This document shows, piece by piece, positions 1-9,105 of a stretch of DNA of 64,000 bases. Numbering within the stretch: position 1 is the stretch's first letter; each line of letters starts with the position of its first letter. The notes below the pieces were generated by a model. The model was not told where the DNA came from, did no database searches, and was given only the letters and a program-made list of their open reading frames with translations. The stretch is from Sphingomonas aerophila. Its GTDB lineage: Bacteria > Pseudomonadota > Alphaproteobacteria > Sphingomonadales > Sphingomonadaceae. Both the position numbers and the translations under genes were made by a program. The DNA is taken from the NCBI RefSeq assembly GCF_014199305.1, contig NZ_JACIJK010000003.1, positions 62,001 to 126,000 of the forward strand, in the 5' to 3' direction.

Positions 1-751
1 CGCCGAACCGGGGCAGCGCATTGGCCATGAAGCTGGCGGCCTGCCGCTCCGCGTCCGCCGCCGTCACCGCATAATCGAACCCGTCCAGCCCGCCCGGATT
101 ATTGCCAAAGCGGCTTTGGACCAGCGCGATAACCTCCTGCGTGATCGCGTCGGGTGCGAAGGAAAGCGGGCGCGGCATCAACAGGTCGCGTTGGGCGGGC
201 TTGCGATTCTCCTTGTCGAAGTTCCAGCGGGCGCCCGTGGGCTTGCCGCCGTCCATCAGCAGCCCGGTCTTTGCGCGCATCTCCCGATAGAAATATTCCA
301 TGGTCAGCTCGCTGCGGCGGCTGGCCCAGGTCTCGAACTCGGCATGGGTGGCAATGAAGCGGGTGTCGGTCCGGATCTCGACGGGCAGGCCGAACAGCGT
401 TTCCCAACTGTCGATCATGGCCACCACGCGCCATTCGCCAGCTTCGGTCACGACGATGCGGTCGGGCGCGTGGCGTGCGATCGCGCGCGCCATCTCGCCT
501 GTGAAGCTGCCTTGGTTGTCCGGGTCGTCCAGCCGGACATAGTCGACCCGCCACCCGGCCTGCTCCAGCGCCTGCGCATGGTGCCGCATCGCGGACAGGA
601 TATAGGCGAGCTTGGTCTTGTGATGGCGGACATAGGCGGTCTCGTCCGCCACCTCCATCATCAGCAACACCGTGTCCGACTGGTCCGCCCCGGTCAGCGA
701 GGACAAGGTTGGCGACAGCTGGTCACCGAGCACGGGGATAAGCGTGGTCAT
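1..751 (-). CDS. Cryptochrome/photolyase-related flavoprotein (FeS-BCP type), 3' end cut by the window edge
   Basis: The minus-strand frame stays open for 250 codons from an ATG at 751 to the window edge. It begins with the family hallmark [14 protein letters not shown], followed about 40 residues later by [18 protein letters not shown]. Both match the photolyase-related FeS-BCP proteins (PhrB/CryPro class). Known members bind FAD, a ribolumazine and a 4Fe-4S cluster and act in (6-4) photoproduct repair or blue-light sensing. The FAD and cluster domain would lie beyond the left edge, so its cysteines cannot be checked. The gene is divergent from queF, with about 100 bp between the starts. Repair versus signalling is undecided. 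Confidence 0.85.
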   Translation of the reverse strand, partial: MTTLIPVLGDQLSPTLSSLTGADQSDTVLLMMEVADETAYVRHHKTKLAYILSAMRHHAQALEQAGWRVDYVRLDDPDNQGSFTGEMARAIARHAPDRIVVTEAGEWRVVAMIDSWETLFGLPVEIRTDTRFIATHAEFETWASRRSELTMEYFYREMRAKTGLLMDGGKPTGARWNFDKENRKPAQRDLLMPRPLSFAPDAITQEVIALVQSRFGNNPGGLDGFDYAVTAADAERQAASFMANALPRFG

Positions 752-852
752 GCCCGCGTCATAGCCGACCCGTACGGCCCTGTCCGGATGAAGGCGCGCC
801 GCGGGTCGATCGACGGTGGCACGCGCGGCGTGGGCGCCCTACATGGCGGCGC

Positions 853-1299
853 ATGACCCCCATGCATCTCGGACAGACCAGCTCGCTTCCCGCCACGCCG
901 GAAGAGGCCGTGCTGGATTATGTGCCCAACCCGCGCACGGGCCGAACCTATCTGGTCCGGTTTGCCGTGCCGGAATTCACGTCATTGTGTCCGGTCACCG
1001 GCCAGCCCGACTTCGCTCATCTCGTCATCGACTATGTGCCGGGCGACACCATTGTCGAATCCAAGTCGCTGAAGCTGTTCCTTGGCTCCTTCCGCAACCA
1101 CTGCGCCTTTCACGAGGATTGCACGGTGGGGATCGGGGAGCGCTTGGTCACGGAAATGGCGCCTGTGTGGCTGCGCATCGGGGGGTACTGGTACCCGCGG
1201 GGTGGCATTCCGATCGACGTCTTCTGGCAGTCCGGCCCGCCGCCATCGTCCCTGTGGCTGCCCGACCAGGGGGTGCAATCCTATCGCGGCCGCGGTTGA
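853..1299 (+). CDS. queF: NADPH-dependent 7-cyano-7-deazaguanine reductase QueF
   Basis: This 148-residue protein is the size of unimodular QueF, which reduces preQ0 to preQ1 in queuosine biosynthesis in the cytosol. The QueF signature ESKSLKLF is at residues 69-76. The thioimide-forming cysteine is Cys46 in [11 protein letters not shown], with the general acid Asp53 after it. The conserved [11 protein letters not shown] segment (80-90) follows. An in-frame ATG at codon 4 is an alternative start; neither start has a strong Shine-Dalgarno sequence. No other queuosine gene is nearby. Confidence 0.96.
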   Translation: MTPMHLGQTSSLPATPEEAVLDYVPNPRTGRTYLVRFAVPEFTSLCPVTGQPDFAHLVIDYVPGDTIVESKSLKLFLGSFRNHCAFHEDCTVGIGERLVTEMAPVWLRIGGYWYPRGGIPIDVFWQSGPPPSSLWLPDQGVQSYRGRG

Positions 1300-1424
1300 G
1301 CGCAGATTCTGAACCGATCGTCAGATTCTTTGCTGCACTGCGGCGGATTTTGAAACTTAATCCTAAGCAAGTCGTTGGATGAATTGGCTGCCCATGGGCG
1401 CAGTGATCCACATCAGAGGGTTCG

Positions 1425-3692
1425 ATGGCGAAGGTGCTGGGGCACGAAATCAATCATCTCGCGCTTATCGGTAACTTCTTGCCGCGAAAGTGCGGGATCG
1501 CGACCTTCACCACCGACGTCTATTCCGCACTGCGCCAGCGTTTCCCAGAAATGTCGGTCGACGTGTGGGCGATGGACGACAAGCCCGGCCGCTACTCCTA
1601 CCCGGCCGACGTAACCGGCTCGATCGACCAGCACGACCTGTCTGCCTATCTGGAAACTGCCCGCAAGATCGAGGCGAGCGGCGCGCAGGCGATCTGGGTC
1701 CAGCACGAATACGGCATTTTTGGCGGATCGGCTGGTGACCACCTGCTGGCGCTGCTCGACCGCAGCTCGCTGCCCGTCATCGTCACCCTGCATACCATCC
1801 TCGAACGGCCCAATCCCGATGAGCGCCGCGTGATGGAAGCGCTGCTGCGCCGTGCCGACCGCGTGATCGTGATGGCCGAGCGCGGGCGTGAGATCCTGCG
1901 CCGCGTCTACGGCGCCAACACCCGCCAGATCGTCAACATCCCGCACGGTGTTCCCGACCGTCCGCTGGTCGATCCCGATTCGATGAAGGACCGTTTCGGC
2001 TGGCAGGGCCGGGAAGTCGTGCTGACGTTCGGGCTGCTTGCGCCCAACAAGGGCATCGAGACGCTGATCGAGGCGCTGCCAGCGATCGCGTCGCGGCACC
2101 CGTCGCTGCTGTACGTGGTGCTCGGCGCCACCCACCCGCACCTGGTCGAGCATGAGGGCGAGGCCTATCGTGACCGTCTGAAGGCGCAGGCAGAGCGGCT
2201 GGGCGTCGGCAACAACATCGCGTTCATCGACGAGTTCGTCGAATATGACGCGCTGATCGACTATCTGCAGGCGGCGGACATCTACGCTACGCCCTACAAC
2301 AACCCCGCCCAGATCACGAGCGGAACGCTCAGCTACGCGGTCGGCGTCGGCAAGGCGGTTGTTTCCACACCTTATGTCCATGCGACCGAAATCCTGGCCG
2401 ACGGCCATGGTGTGCTGGTCGACTTCGGCGACAGCAGCGCTTTCGCGCGTGAGATCGACCGCCTGCTGTCCAGCGGCCGCGACCGCCGCCGACTGCAGGA
2501 GCGCGCTTATGCCCGCGGCCGCACGATGATCTGGCCGCGCCTGGCCGAAGCGGCGATGGTGGAGATCGAGGCCATTGTCGACGCGCGTCCGCGTCGCCTT
2601 CCCAACGCGACCAAACCCACCCGCCTGTTGCCGCCCGACTTCTCCGCCGTTGAGCGGATGAGCGATTCGACCGGCATGTACCAGCATGCGATCTTCTCGA
2701 TCCCCGATCGCCGCCACGGCTATTGCATCGACGACAATGCCCGCGCGCTGATGCTGGTGTCGGCGATGGACAAGCTTGATCCGACGCTGCGCGACAAATG
2801 GATGACGACCTACGCGTCGTTCGTCCAATATGCGTGGAACCCGGACGAGCGCCGTTATCGCAACTTCATGCGCTTCGATCGTAGCTGGTGCGAGGATGTC
2901 GGGTCTGAGGACTCGAACGGCCGCACCTTGTGGGCGCTGGGTGTGACCGCGCGCGATGCCGTCGACAAGAAGCATCGCGACTGGGCGCGCATGTTCTTTG
3001 ACGCGACCGCCTCGATCGGACTTGAGCTCCAGTCCCTGCGCGCGCAGTCGTTCGCCATGCTTGGCGCCGCCGCCATGCTGGAGGCGAGCCCCGGCCACAC
3101 CCTGTCGCGCCAGATCCTGGAGCGCTTCCCCGACCAGCACCTTCGCCTGATGGAAGAAGCGCGTCGTCCCGAGTGGCGCTGGTTCGAAATCGTGCTGGCC
3201 TATGACAATGCGCGCCTGCCACAGGCGCTGATCGTCGCGGGCCAGGCGCTGGGCCGCGAGGATTACGTCCGGGTCGGGCTGGATACGCTGGACTGGATCA
3301 TTGAAAAGCAGACCAGCCCCGAAGGTCGCTTCCGCGCCGTCGGCCACGAAAGCTTCGGTCGTCCCTATGCGGAGCCGCTGCCCTTCGACCAGCAACCGCT
3401 GGAGGCTCAGGCGACCGTTGAAGCCTGTGCCGCTGCCTTTCATGCGACCGGTGACACGCGCTGGATCGCGGAGGCGGAGCGGGCCTATGGCTGGTTCCTG
3501 GGTGCCAACGACCTCAACCTGCCGCTCGCGACGGCGGCTGACGGTGGGTGCTTTGACGGACTGACTCCTACCGGCTTGAACCGCAATCAGGGCGCTGAGT
3601 CGATTTTGGCCCTTCAACTTGCAAGCTGTGCGATTTCAGGGCTTTCAAAGGCGACGCAAGGCGTGGCAGGAGCGCCGCGGGCGGTCGCTTAA
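1425..3692 (+). CDS. Two-domain GT4 glycosyltransferase with C-terminal alpha/alpha-barrel-like half
   Basis: This is a 755-residue protein. Residues 1 to about 400 form a GT-B glycosyltransferase of family 4, with a nucleotide-sugar site around FGLLAPNKGIETL (about 202-214) and a GTLSYAVGVGKAVVSTPY loop typical of retaining enzymes. Residues from about 410 onward are helical and contain an aromatic, acidic segment beginning GMYQHAIF, resembling six-hairpin glycosidase folds. An AGAGGG sequence six bases before the ATG supports the start. The next gene, 48 bp downstream on the same strand, is a GH130 phosphorylase, which suggests a shared mannoside-type substrate. The sugar specificity is unknown. 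Confidence 0.85.
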   Translation: MAKVLGHEINHLALIGNFLPRKCGIATFTTDVYSALRQRFPEMSVDVWAMDDKPGRYSYPADVTGSIDQHDLSAYLETARKIEASGAQAIWVQHEYGIFGGSAGDHLLALLDRSSLPVIVTLHTILERPNPDERRVMEALLRRADRVIVMAERGREILRRVYGANTRQIVNIPHGVPDRPLVDPDSMKDRFGWQGREVVLTFGLLAPNKGIETLIEALPAIASRHPSLLYVVLGATHPHLVEHEGEAYRDRLKAQAERLGVGNNIAFIDEFVEYDALIDYLQAADIYATPYNNPAQITSGTLSYAVGVGKAVVSTPYVHATEILADGHGVLVDFGDSSAFAREIDRLLSSGRDRRRLQERAYARGRTMIWPRLAEAAMVEIEAIVDARPRRLPNATKPTRLLPPDFSAVERMSDSTGMYQHAIFSIPDRRHGYCIDDNARALMLVSAMDKLDPTLRDKWMTTYASFVQYAWNPDERRYRNFMRFDRSWCEDVGSEDSNGRTLWALGVTARDAVDKKHRDWARMFFDATASIGLELQSLRAQSFAMLGAAAMLEASPGHTLSRQILERFPDQHLRLMEEARRPEWRWFEIVLAYDNARLPQALIVAGQALGREDYVRVGLDTLDWIIEKQTSPEGRFRAVGHESFGRPYAEPLPFDQQPLEAQATVEACAAAFHATGDTRWIAEAERAYGWFLGANDLNLPLATAADGGCFDGLTPTGLNRNQGAESILALQLASCAISGLSKATQGVAGAPRAVA

Positions 3693-3703
3693 TTATTCGC
3701 GAC

Positions 3704-3731
3704 AAGACCCTTAGACGGTAACAAGGGTCTT
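3704..3731 (+). promoter_or_regulatory. Intergenic hairpin overlapping the GH130 ribosome-binding region
   Basis: AAGACCCTT (3704-3712) and AAGGGTCTT (3723-3731) are perfect 9-base inverted repeats around a 10-base loop. They end nine bases before the GH130 ATG. The only Shine-Dalgarno-like bases (AAGGG) lie in the 3' arm. The hairpin could attenuate or translationally gate the second gene; it has no U-tract, so it is not a classic terminator. The regulatory role is inference. Confidence 0.5.
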
Positions 3732-3740
3732 CAGTTCGCG

Positions 3741-5024
3741 ATGGATCTGTTCAACCACCGCCTCCGGCTGCACGCCGATCCCTCGCGGGTCGTCGTGCGC
3801 CCGTTTCATATTGCCAGCACGTCCAACGGCGTGGTGCCCAGCCGTGTTGAACGGTTGGTCGGCGAAGTCCTGGAAATGACGATCGAGGAGGCTCGCGACG
3901 AGCTGGAGATCGTGCTCAAGGATTTCGAGGCGCGTCATTGGCAGACCCGGCGCGTGTTCATGACGCGCTATGCGGAGATCGAGGAACAGCTCCAGCTCGA
4001 CGGCAGCCAGATCAGCGATGAAAGGCGGCAGCTGATCGGCGCCTATTTCTGCCACGAATACAGCTACGCCGCCGCCGCGCTGATGAACCCCAGCGCGGTG
4101 CCGCATTTCGACCAGTCCGGTATGTCCGAAGGGTCGATGCGTATCCTGATGTCGATGCGGTCCGTGGGTGAAGGGCACATCAGCTCCGTCGCCTTCCGCG
4201 AAGGCATCATCACCGACGATCATCAGCTGAAGCTCGCGCCAGAGCCGCCCTTTGCGACGTCCGCCGACATCCACAACCGTCCCGATGACGGGGTGGTTGA
4301 TGGGCCGGTCACCGTGCACCGTCACCGCGATTCCACCTTGTCGGGGACGGTGATCTTCCCGATCACGATCGCCCAGTCAAAGGGGCTGGAAGACCTGCGC
4401 ATCGTGCATTTCACGCACGACAATGGCCAGCAGGAATGGATCGGCACGTACACCGCCTATAACGGGTCGGTGATCCAGTCGGAGCTGATGCGCACCCGCG
4501 ATTTCCGCGCGTTCGACCTGGTGCCGATGACCGGCCCTGCCGCGCGCAACAAGGGCATGGCCCTGTTCCCGCGCAAGGTCGGCGGCCAGTACATGATGAT
4601 CGGCCGGCAGGATGGCGAGAACCTGTTCCTGCTCAAATCCGACACGCTGGAACATTGGGACGAGGGCGAGCGGATCCTGACGCCCGTGTTCCCGTGGGAG
4701 CTGGTCCAGATCGGCAATTGCGGGCCGCCCATCGAGCTGGACGAGGGCTGGCTGTTGCTGACCCACGGCGTCGGCGCGATGCGGAAATACTCGATCGGCG
4801 CCGCGCTGCTCGACAAGAACGACCCGTCCAAGGTGCTCGGCCGCACCCGTGAACCGATCCTCGCCGCCAAGGATCAGGATCGTGAGGGCTATGTGCCCAA
4901 CGTTGTTTACTCCTGCGGGGCGATCAGGCACGGCAACGCCCTTTTCCTTCCCTATGGCATCGCGGACAGCTCGATCGGCTTCGCCTTTGTCGGCATCGAC
5001 GATCTGCTGCGCGCCATGGCCTGA
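3741..5024 (+). CDS. Glycoside hydrolase family 130 phosphorylase (beta-mannoside phosphorylase-like)
   Basis: This 427-residue protein has the five-bladed propeller motifs of GH130: GRQDGENLFLL near residues 288-298 and NCGPPIELDEGWLLLTHGVG near 326-345. GH130 enzymes use phosphate to cleave (or form) beta-mannosidic bonds, giving alpha-mannose-1-phosphate. The first 130 residues are a helical extension seen in longer GH130 proteins. There is no signal peptide, so it is cytosolic. It follows the GT4 gene on the same strand with a hairpin between them. Phosphorolysis versus hydrolysis, and linkage, cannot be settled from motifs. Confidence 0.87.
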   Translation: MDLFNHRLRLHADPSRVVVRPFHIASTSNGVVPSRVERLVGEVLEMTIEEARDELEIVLKDFEARHWQTRRVFMTRYAEIEEQLQLDGSQISDERRQLIGAYFCHEYSYAAAALMNPSAVPHFDQSGMSEGSMRILMSMRSVGEGHISSVAFREGIITDDHQLKLAPEPPFATSADIHNRPDDGVVDGPVTVHRHRDSTLSGTVIFPITIAQSKGLEDLRIVHFTHDNGQQEWIGTYTAYNGSVIQSELMRTRDFRAFDLVPMTGPAARNKGMALFPRKVGGQYMMIGRQDGENLFLLKSDTLEHWDEGERILTPVFPWELVQIGNCGPPIELDEGWLLLTHGVGAMRKYSIGAALLDKNDPSKVLGRTREPILAAKDQDREGYVPNVVYSCGAIRHGNALFLPYGIADSSIGFAFVGIDDLLRAMA

Positions 5025-5073
5025 GCGCCCGCGTGGTCCGGGGCGGCGGATTGCATCCCCGACCCGCTGCCGA

Positions 5074-5181
5074 TCAGTGCTGCTGCTTTGCCAGAGAGCG
5101 TTCGGTCACGCTCGGTACCATGTCGAGCGCCGCCTTGGCCGACGCGTGTTCCTCTTCGACCGACGTCTCGATCCACGACAT
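5074..5181 (-). CDS. Possible 35-residue small protein
   Basis: In the roughly 315-base gap between the GH130 gene and the OPT transporter, one minus-strand frame encodes 35 residues, MSWIETSVEEEHASAKAALD at the start and ending AKQQH. Its codons are strongly G/C-ending, like the neighbouring real genes. The peptide is acidic and helical with no membrane segment. No Shine-Dalgarno sequence precedes the ATG and a stop lies 11 codons upstream. It may be a genuine small gene or the tail of a decayed one; I do not recognise it. Confidence 0.3.
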   Translation of the reverse strand: MSWIETSVEEEHASAKAALDMVPSVTERSLAKQQH

Positions 5182-5339
5182 GTAATTTGTTGAAGTCCGC
5201 CGCCTTCGCGATCACGCGAGTGAGGTATAGCGGGCGATCATCTCGCCCTGGAAAGCGCAACCGGCTGACCCGCCAGCCACGTCGCGAAACGCCCCTGCGT
5301 CAGCAAACAGCAGCACAGGAAACCAAGCGCGCTTTTCGC

Positions 5340-7295
5340 TCACGACAGGCGAACGTCGCGGCGGGTGCGCGAGTAAAGCCACCCCACCAGCGCCGCGAAC
5401 AGGATCGTGCCGCCGATCAGCGCAGGCGTTTCGAACGATGCGCCGACAAGCGCCAGCGGGGCGTCGTTGCCGGCGAGATAGACGATCAGCGCGAACAGCA
5501 CGCCCCACAGGCTTTCACCCACGATCATGCCCGTCGCCATCAGCACGCCCATCCGCCGCGCCGTTTCCGGCTCACGCTGGCGGTCGGCCCAGCCCTCATA
5601 CCAATGACCCAGCACCGCGCCGATCACGACGGGCAGCGTCACCGCCATGGGCAGGTATATGCCGAGCCCGATGCCGAGCGGGGGCAGGCGCAAGCGGCCT
5701 GCACGGCCCAGCAGCTCGTCCACGACCACCACGCCGACGCCGACCAATGCGCCGATCCCGATCACCGACCAGTTGAGATCACCGCCAAGCACGCCCTTGG
5801 CCAATGCAGAGATCAGCGCGGCCTGGGGCGCGGCGAGCGCGTTAGGACCGGCGCCGGGCATCCCCGCAAAGCCGAAGGATGTCGCCATCAGGTCCAGCAC
5901 CGGCGGTACCACCAGCGACCCGAACACCACCCCGAGCAGCAGCGCGACTTGCTGTTTCCACGGCGTCGCCCCAACCAGCTGGCCTGTCTTCAGGTCCTGG
6001 AGATTGTCGTTGGAGATCGTCGCGACGCCGAACACCACGCCGGTGACGATCAGGGCATAAGCGACCAGCGCCTGGGTCGTCTCCGGCGGCGTGCCGCGGC
6101 CGAACAGCCCGACCAGCATCAGGCTGGCGGCGAGGACGGACAGGATGCCGATGCCCGACACGGGGCTGTTCGACGCGCCGATCAGCCCCGCCATATAGCC
6201 GCACACCGCCGCGATCACGAGCCCCAGCACCGCCACGAACAACAGCGCGCCGGCGATCAGCGGTATCGCGGACCCGGCAAGCGGCCCCCCGGCGATGCTG
6301 CTCCACAACAGCCAGGCGATGGGGATCAGGATCAGCAGCGAACCACCGACGACGATGCCGAACGACAGGTCGCGCTCCTCGATGGCAACCACTTCATCCC
6401 GGCCCCGCGCCCGCGACGCGGCGAGCGAGCTGCGGATGCCGCCGATCACCGGGCCGGCGATGCGCACCAGCGTCCACACCGCCGCGACACCGATCACGCC
6501 CGCGCCGAGGAAACGGACGTCGTTGCGGAACACGGTGCCGACCCAATCGGCAACGCCGGTCGGCAGCGGATTGCCCGCGGTCAGCATCGGCAGCGCCACG
6601 CCATAACCGATGACGATGCCCGCCAGCATCGCCATGCCGACTGACAGGCCAACCAGGTGCCCGACCCCGACCAGCGCAAAGCTGAGCCCGGTCGATACGG
6701 TGGACGCGCCCGATCCGACGCGGAAAAACGTCGTTGCTTCCGCCACGGCGAGCCGGGTCTGCGTCAGGATGGCGAACGCGGCCGAGGCGAGCGAGTTGAG
6801 CGCAATGATCCGGAGGCCGCGCGCGCTTTCCTCCTCGCCCTCCCGGCTTCCCGCGCCGACCTTCAACACTTCGGCCGCCGCGTGTCCCTCGGGATAAGGC
6901 AGGTCGGTATCAACGACGAGCGCGCGGCGAAGCGGGACGGAGAACATGACGCCCAGCAGGCCGCCCGTGGCGGTAATGCCGGCCGTCAGGAAATAGGGAA
7001 AGCCGTTCCACCAGCCGATCATGACTAGGCCGGGCAGAACAAAGATGATCGCCGCCAGCGTGCCCGCGGCAGAGGCTACCGTCTGGACGATATTGTTCTC
7101 CAGGATGGTCGCGCCCGGCAGATAGCGCAGGATCGCCATGGAGATCACCGCCGCGGGGATCGACGTCGCAAAGGTCAGCCCGACCTTCAGTCCCAGATAC
7201 ACATTGGCGGCCGTGAACAGCAGCGTGATCGCCGCGCCCAGCAGCACACCGCGAATCGTCAGCTCGGCGGGCGAGGATGTCTTTGTGGCGCTCAT
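5340..7295 (-). CDS. OPT-family oligopeptide transporter
   Basis: This is a 651-residue polytopic membrane protein with about 14-16 hydrophobic segments. It starts MSATKTSSPAELTIRGVLLG and continues with the LFTAANVYLGLKVGLTFATSIP stretch typical of bacterial OPT transporters, which import peptides or metal-chelate substrates across the inner membrane. The internal NDNLQDLKTGQLVGATPWKQQ segment is also family-typical. The open frame extends 130 codons upstream of 7295, but that part is Arg/Pro-rich with no membrane character and belongs to the intergenic region, so I place the start at the ATG at 7295. The substrate is unknown. Confidence 0.92.
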   Translation of the reverse strand: MSATKTSSPAELTIRGVLLGAAITLLFTAANVYLGLKVGLTFATSIPAAVISMAILRYLPGATILENNIVQTVASAAGTLAAIIFVLPGLVMIGWWNGFPYFLTAGITATGGLLGVMFSVPLRRALVVDTDLPYPEGHAAAEVLKVGAGSREGEEESARGLRIIALNSLASAAFAILTQTRLAVAEATTFFRVGSGASTVSTGLSFALVGVGHLVGLSVGMAMLAGIVIGYGVALPMLTAGNPLPTGVADWVGTVFRNDVRFLGAGVIGVAAVWTLVRIAGPVIGGIRSSLAASRARGRDEVVAIEERDLSFGIVVGGSLLILIPIAWLLWSSIAGGPLAGSAIPLIAGALLFVAVLGLVIAAVCGYMAGLIGASNSPVSGIGILSVLAASLMLVGLFGRGTPPETTQALVAYALIVTGVVFGVATISNDNLQDLKTGQLVGATPWKQQVALLLGVVFGSLVVPPVLDLMATSFGFAGMPGAGPNALAAPQAALISALAKGVLGGDLNWSVIGIGALVGVGVVVVDELLGRAGRLRLPPLGIGLGIYLPMAVTLPVVIGAVLGHWYEGWADRQREPETARRMGVLMATGMIVGESLWGVLFALIVYLAGNDAPLALVGASFETPALIGGTILFAALVGWLYSRTRRDVRLS

Positions 7296-7475
7296 GCCCG
7301 AACGGTCCGCCGGTTGCTGCAGGGCGCCCAACCGCCCGCCTCCGCTCGGCCTCCAGCGCTTGGCGGAACGGCAGGCGAGGGGACGGTGGCTCGGATCATG
7401 CGATGCACCCTGCCAGAGCGGATCGGTGTAGGACAGCATTTCATGCGCGCTGATTTGGGCCGTCGCTTGGCGGCA

Positions 7476-7501
7476 GGAACGATCCCGCCCGGTGCCGGTT
7501 T
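7476..7501 (+). promoter_or_regulatory. Probable EcfG (general stress sigma factor) promoter
   Basis: GGAAC at 7476-7480 is followed, after exactly 16 bases, by GGTTT at 7497-7501. The alphaproteobacterial EcfG consensus is GGAAC-N16/17-cGTT. The predicted transcript would begin near 7508 and give a leader of about 35 bases containing the GGAG Shine-Dalgarno of the lmo0937-type gene. Such micro-membrane genes are frequent members of general stress regulons. The match is by eye; one base of the -10 departs from consensus. Confidence 0.6.
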
Positions 7502-7542
7502 TCCTGTTCACAGGCGATGACCTGCGGTGAGGAGATGATGGC

Positions 7543-7689
7543 ATGTTGTGGACGATCGTCGTTATCCTGGTGATCCTGTGGCTGCTCGGCTTCTCGCTCC
7601 ATGTCGGTGCCGGCCTGATCCATCTGCTGCTGGTGGTTGCGGTGGTGATTGGCCTGATCCAGCTCTTCTCGGGCCGCCGCCGCATCTGA
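7543..7689 (+). CDS. lmo0937-family micro membrane protein (48 residues)
   Basis: The 48-residue product starts MLWTIVVILVILWLLGF, contains a second hydrophobic stretch LIHLLLVVAVVIGLIQLF, and ends in a basic tail GRRRI. It matches the two-helix lmo0937/DUF5670 micro-membrane family of the inner membrane, function unknown. A clear Shine-Dalgarno (GGAG, 7530-7533) sits nine bases upstream of the ATG, and a probable EcfG promoter lies further upstream, pointing to induction under stress. It stands alone between the divergent OPT gene and hom. Confidence 0.88.
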   Translation: MLWTIVVILVILWLLGFSLHVGAGLIHLLLVVAVVIGLIQLFSGRRRI

Positions 7690-7799
7690 CGCGCTCCGGC
7701 GCCTCCTCACGCCAATCGCATGTGGGCGACGCGCCCAAACGCGCCTCGACAGGGGCGCCCCCGTTCCGCTAGCCCCCACCCCCAAGCGGAGGGCAGGAC

Positions 7800-9086
7800 A
7801 TGGCAGACGCGTTGCGGGTGGCATTGGCGGGGTTGGGCACGGTTGGCGCGGGGGTCGTGCGCGTGCTCGATGCCAATCGCGATCTGATCGCACGGCGGGC
7901 GGGTCGCCCGATCGAGGTCGTCGCGGTATCCGCGCGCGACCGGCACAAGGACCGCGGCATCGACCTCAATCGCTTCGATTGGGTCGATGACACCGGGGCG
8001 TTGGCCCATGCCGATGCCGATGTGGTGGTGGAGCTGATCGGCGGCTCGGACGGCCCGGCACTGGCGCTGGCCCGTGCGACGCTGGCGGCCGGCAAGGGCT
8101 TTGTCACCGCCAACAAGGCGATGCTGGCGCATCACGGCTATGAGCTGGCGCAGGCGGCGGAGGCGGCGGGCGCACCGCTGAAATTCGAAGCGGCGGTCGC
8201 GGGCGGCATCCCGGTCATCAAGGGGCTGCGCGAGGGCGCGGCCGCGAACGCAATCGCCCGCGTCTATGGCGTGCTGAATGGCACCTGCAATTTCATCCTG
8301 TCGACCATGGAGGCCGAAGGCCGCGACTTTGCGGAGGTGCTGGCAGAGGCGCAGGCGCTGGGCTTTGCGGAAGCGGACCCGTCCTTTGACATCGACGGCG
8401 TGGACGCGGCGCACAAGCTGTCGATCCTTGCCGCTATCGCCTTTGGCTCGCGACCGGCGTTCGACGCAGTCGAGGCACATGGGATTCGCGGCGTGCTGGC
8501 CGCCGACATCGCGGAGGCGGCGGCGCTGGGCTATCGCGTGCGCCTGTTGGGCGTGGCGGAGGCGGGGGCGTCCGGGCTATTCCAGCGGGTGCACCCGCAT
8601 CTCGTACCGGTCAGCCACCCGCTGGCGCACGTCACCGGATCAACCAACGCCGTCGTGGCGGAGGGCAACTTCGTGGGGCGGCTGCTGTTCCAGGGCGCGG
8701 GCGCCGGGGAGGGGCCAACGGCGAGCGCCGTCGTCGCCGACCTGATCGATATCGCGCGGCGGGAGTTCGGCCCGCCCTTCGCCATGCCCGCCGCTTCACT
8801 CGAGACGCCCGAGCCGGCCGATGGCGGTTCGCGTCGGGGCCGCGCCTATGTCCGCTTCAGCGTGGTCGACAAGGTTGGCGTGCTGGCGGAGATCGCGGCG
8901 GCGATGCGCGACGCCGGCGTGTCGATCGAAAGCCTGATCCAGCGCGGCGCGGCGGTGGACGGCAGTGTGCTGGTCGCGATCGTGACGCATGAAGGCCCCG
9001 AGCGCTCGGTCGCACAGGCGCTGGAGCGGCTGCGCGGCTCGCAAAGCCTGACCGGCGAGCCATTGTGGATGCACATCCTGGGCTGA
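7800..9086 (+). CDS. hom: Homoserine dehydrogenase
   Basis: This 428-residue enzyme reduces aspartate semialdehyde to homoserine in the threonine/methionine pathway. The N-terminal NAD(P)-binding motif is GLGTVGAG (about residues 12-19). The catalytic domain contains ANKAMLAHHG and the family signature GVLNGTCNFIL. A C-terminal ACT domain (from about 345, VRFSVVDKVGVLAEIAAAMR) predicts threonine feedback regulation. AGCGGAGGGCAGGAC before the ATG is a strong ribosome-binding site. The length matches monofunctional homoserine dehydrogenases with an ACT domain. No thrB or thrC is adjacent. Confidence 0.97.
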   Translation: MADALRVALAGLGTVGAGVVRVLDANRDLIARRAGRPIEVVAVSARDRHKDRGIDLNRFDWVDDTGALAHADADVVVELIGGSDGPALALARATLAAGKGFVTANKAMLAHHGYELAQAAEAAGAPLKFEAAVAGGIPVIKGLREGAAANAIARVYGVLNGTCNFILSTMEAEGRDFAEVLAEAQALGFAEADPSFDIDGVDAAHKLSILAAIAFGSRPAFDAVEAHGIRGVLAADIAEAAALGYRVRLLGVAEAGASGLFQRVHPHLVPVSHPLAHVTGSTNAVVAEGNFVGRLLFQGAGAGEGPTASAVVADLIDIARREFGPPFAMPAASLETPEPADGGSRRGRAYVRFSVVDKVGVLAEIAAAMRDAGVSIESLIQRGAAVDGSVLVAIVTHEGPERSVAQALERLRGSQSLTGEPLWMHILG

Positions 9087-9105
9087 GGCCCGGCCCGGCG
9101 GGGCT

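Noticed and set aside
1413..3617. Long antisense open frame (734 codons) opposite the GT4 gene
   Set aside because: It is Arg/His/Gln-rich with no family resemblance, no ribosome-binding site, and mirrors the codon pattern of the plus-strand gene.
5088..6644. Plus-strand open frame of 518 codons opposite the OPT transporter
   Set aside because: Its product is a Gln/His/Arg-rich low-complexity protein; the membrane protein on the minus strand explains the DNA.
7296..7685. N-terminal extension of the OPT transporter to 7685
   Set aside because: The extra 130 residues are Arg/Pro-rich, lack membrane character and overlap the micro-membrane gene and its promoter on the other strand.
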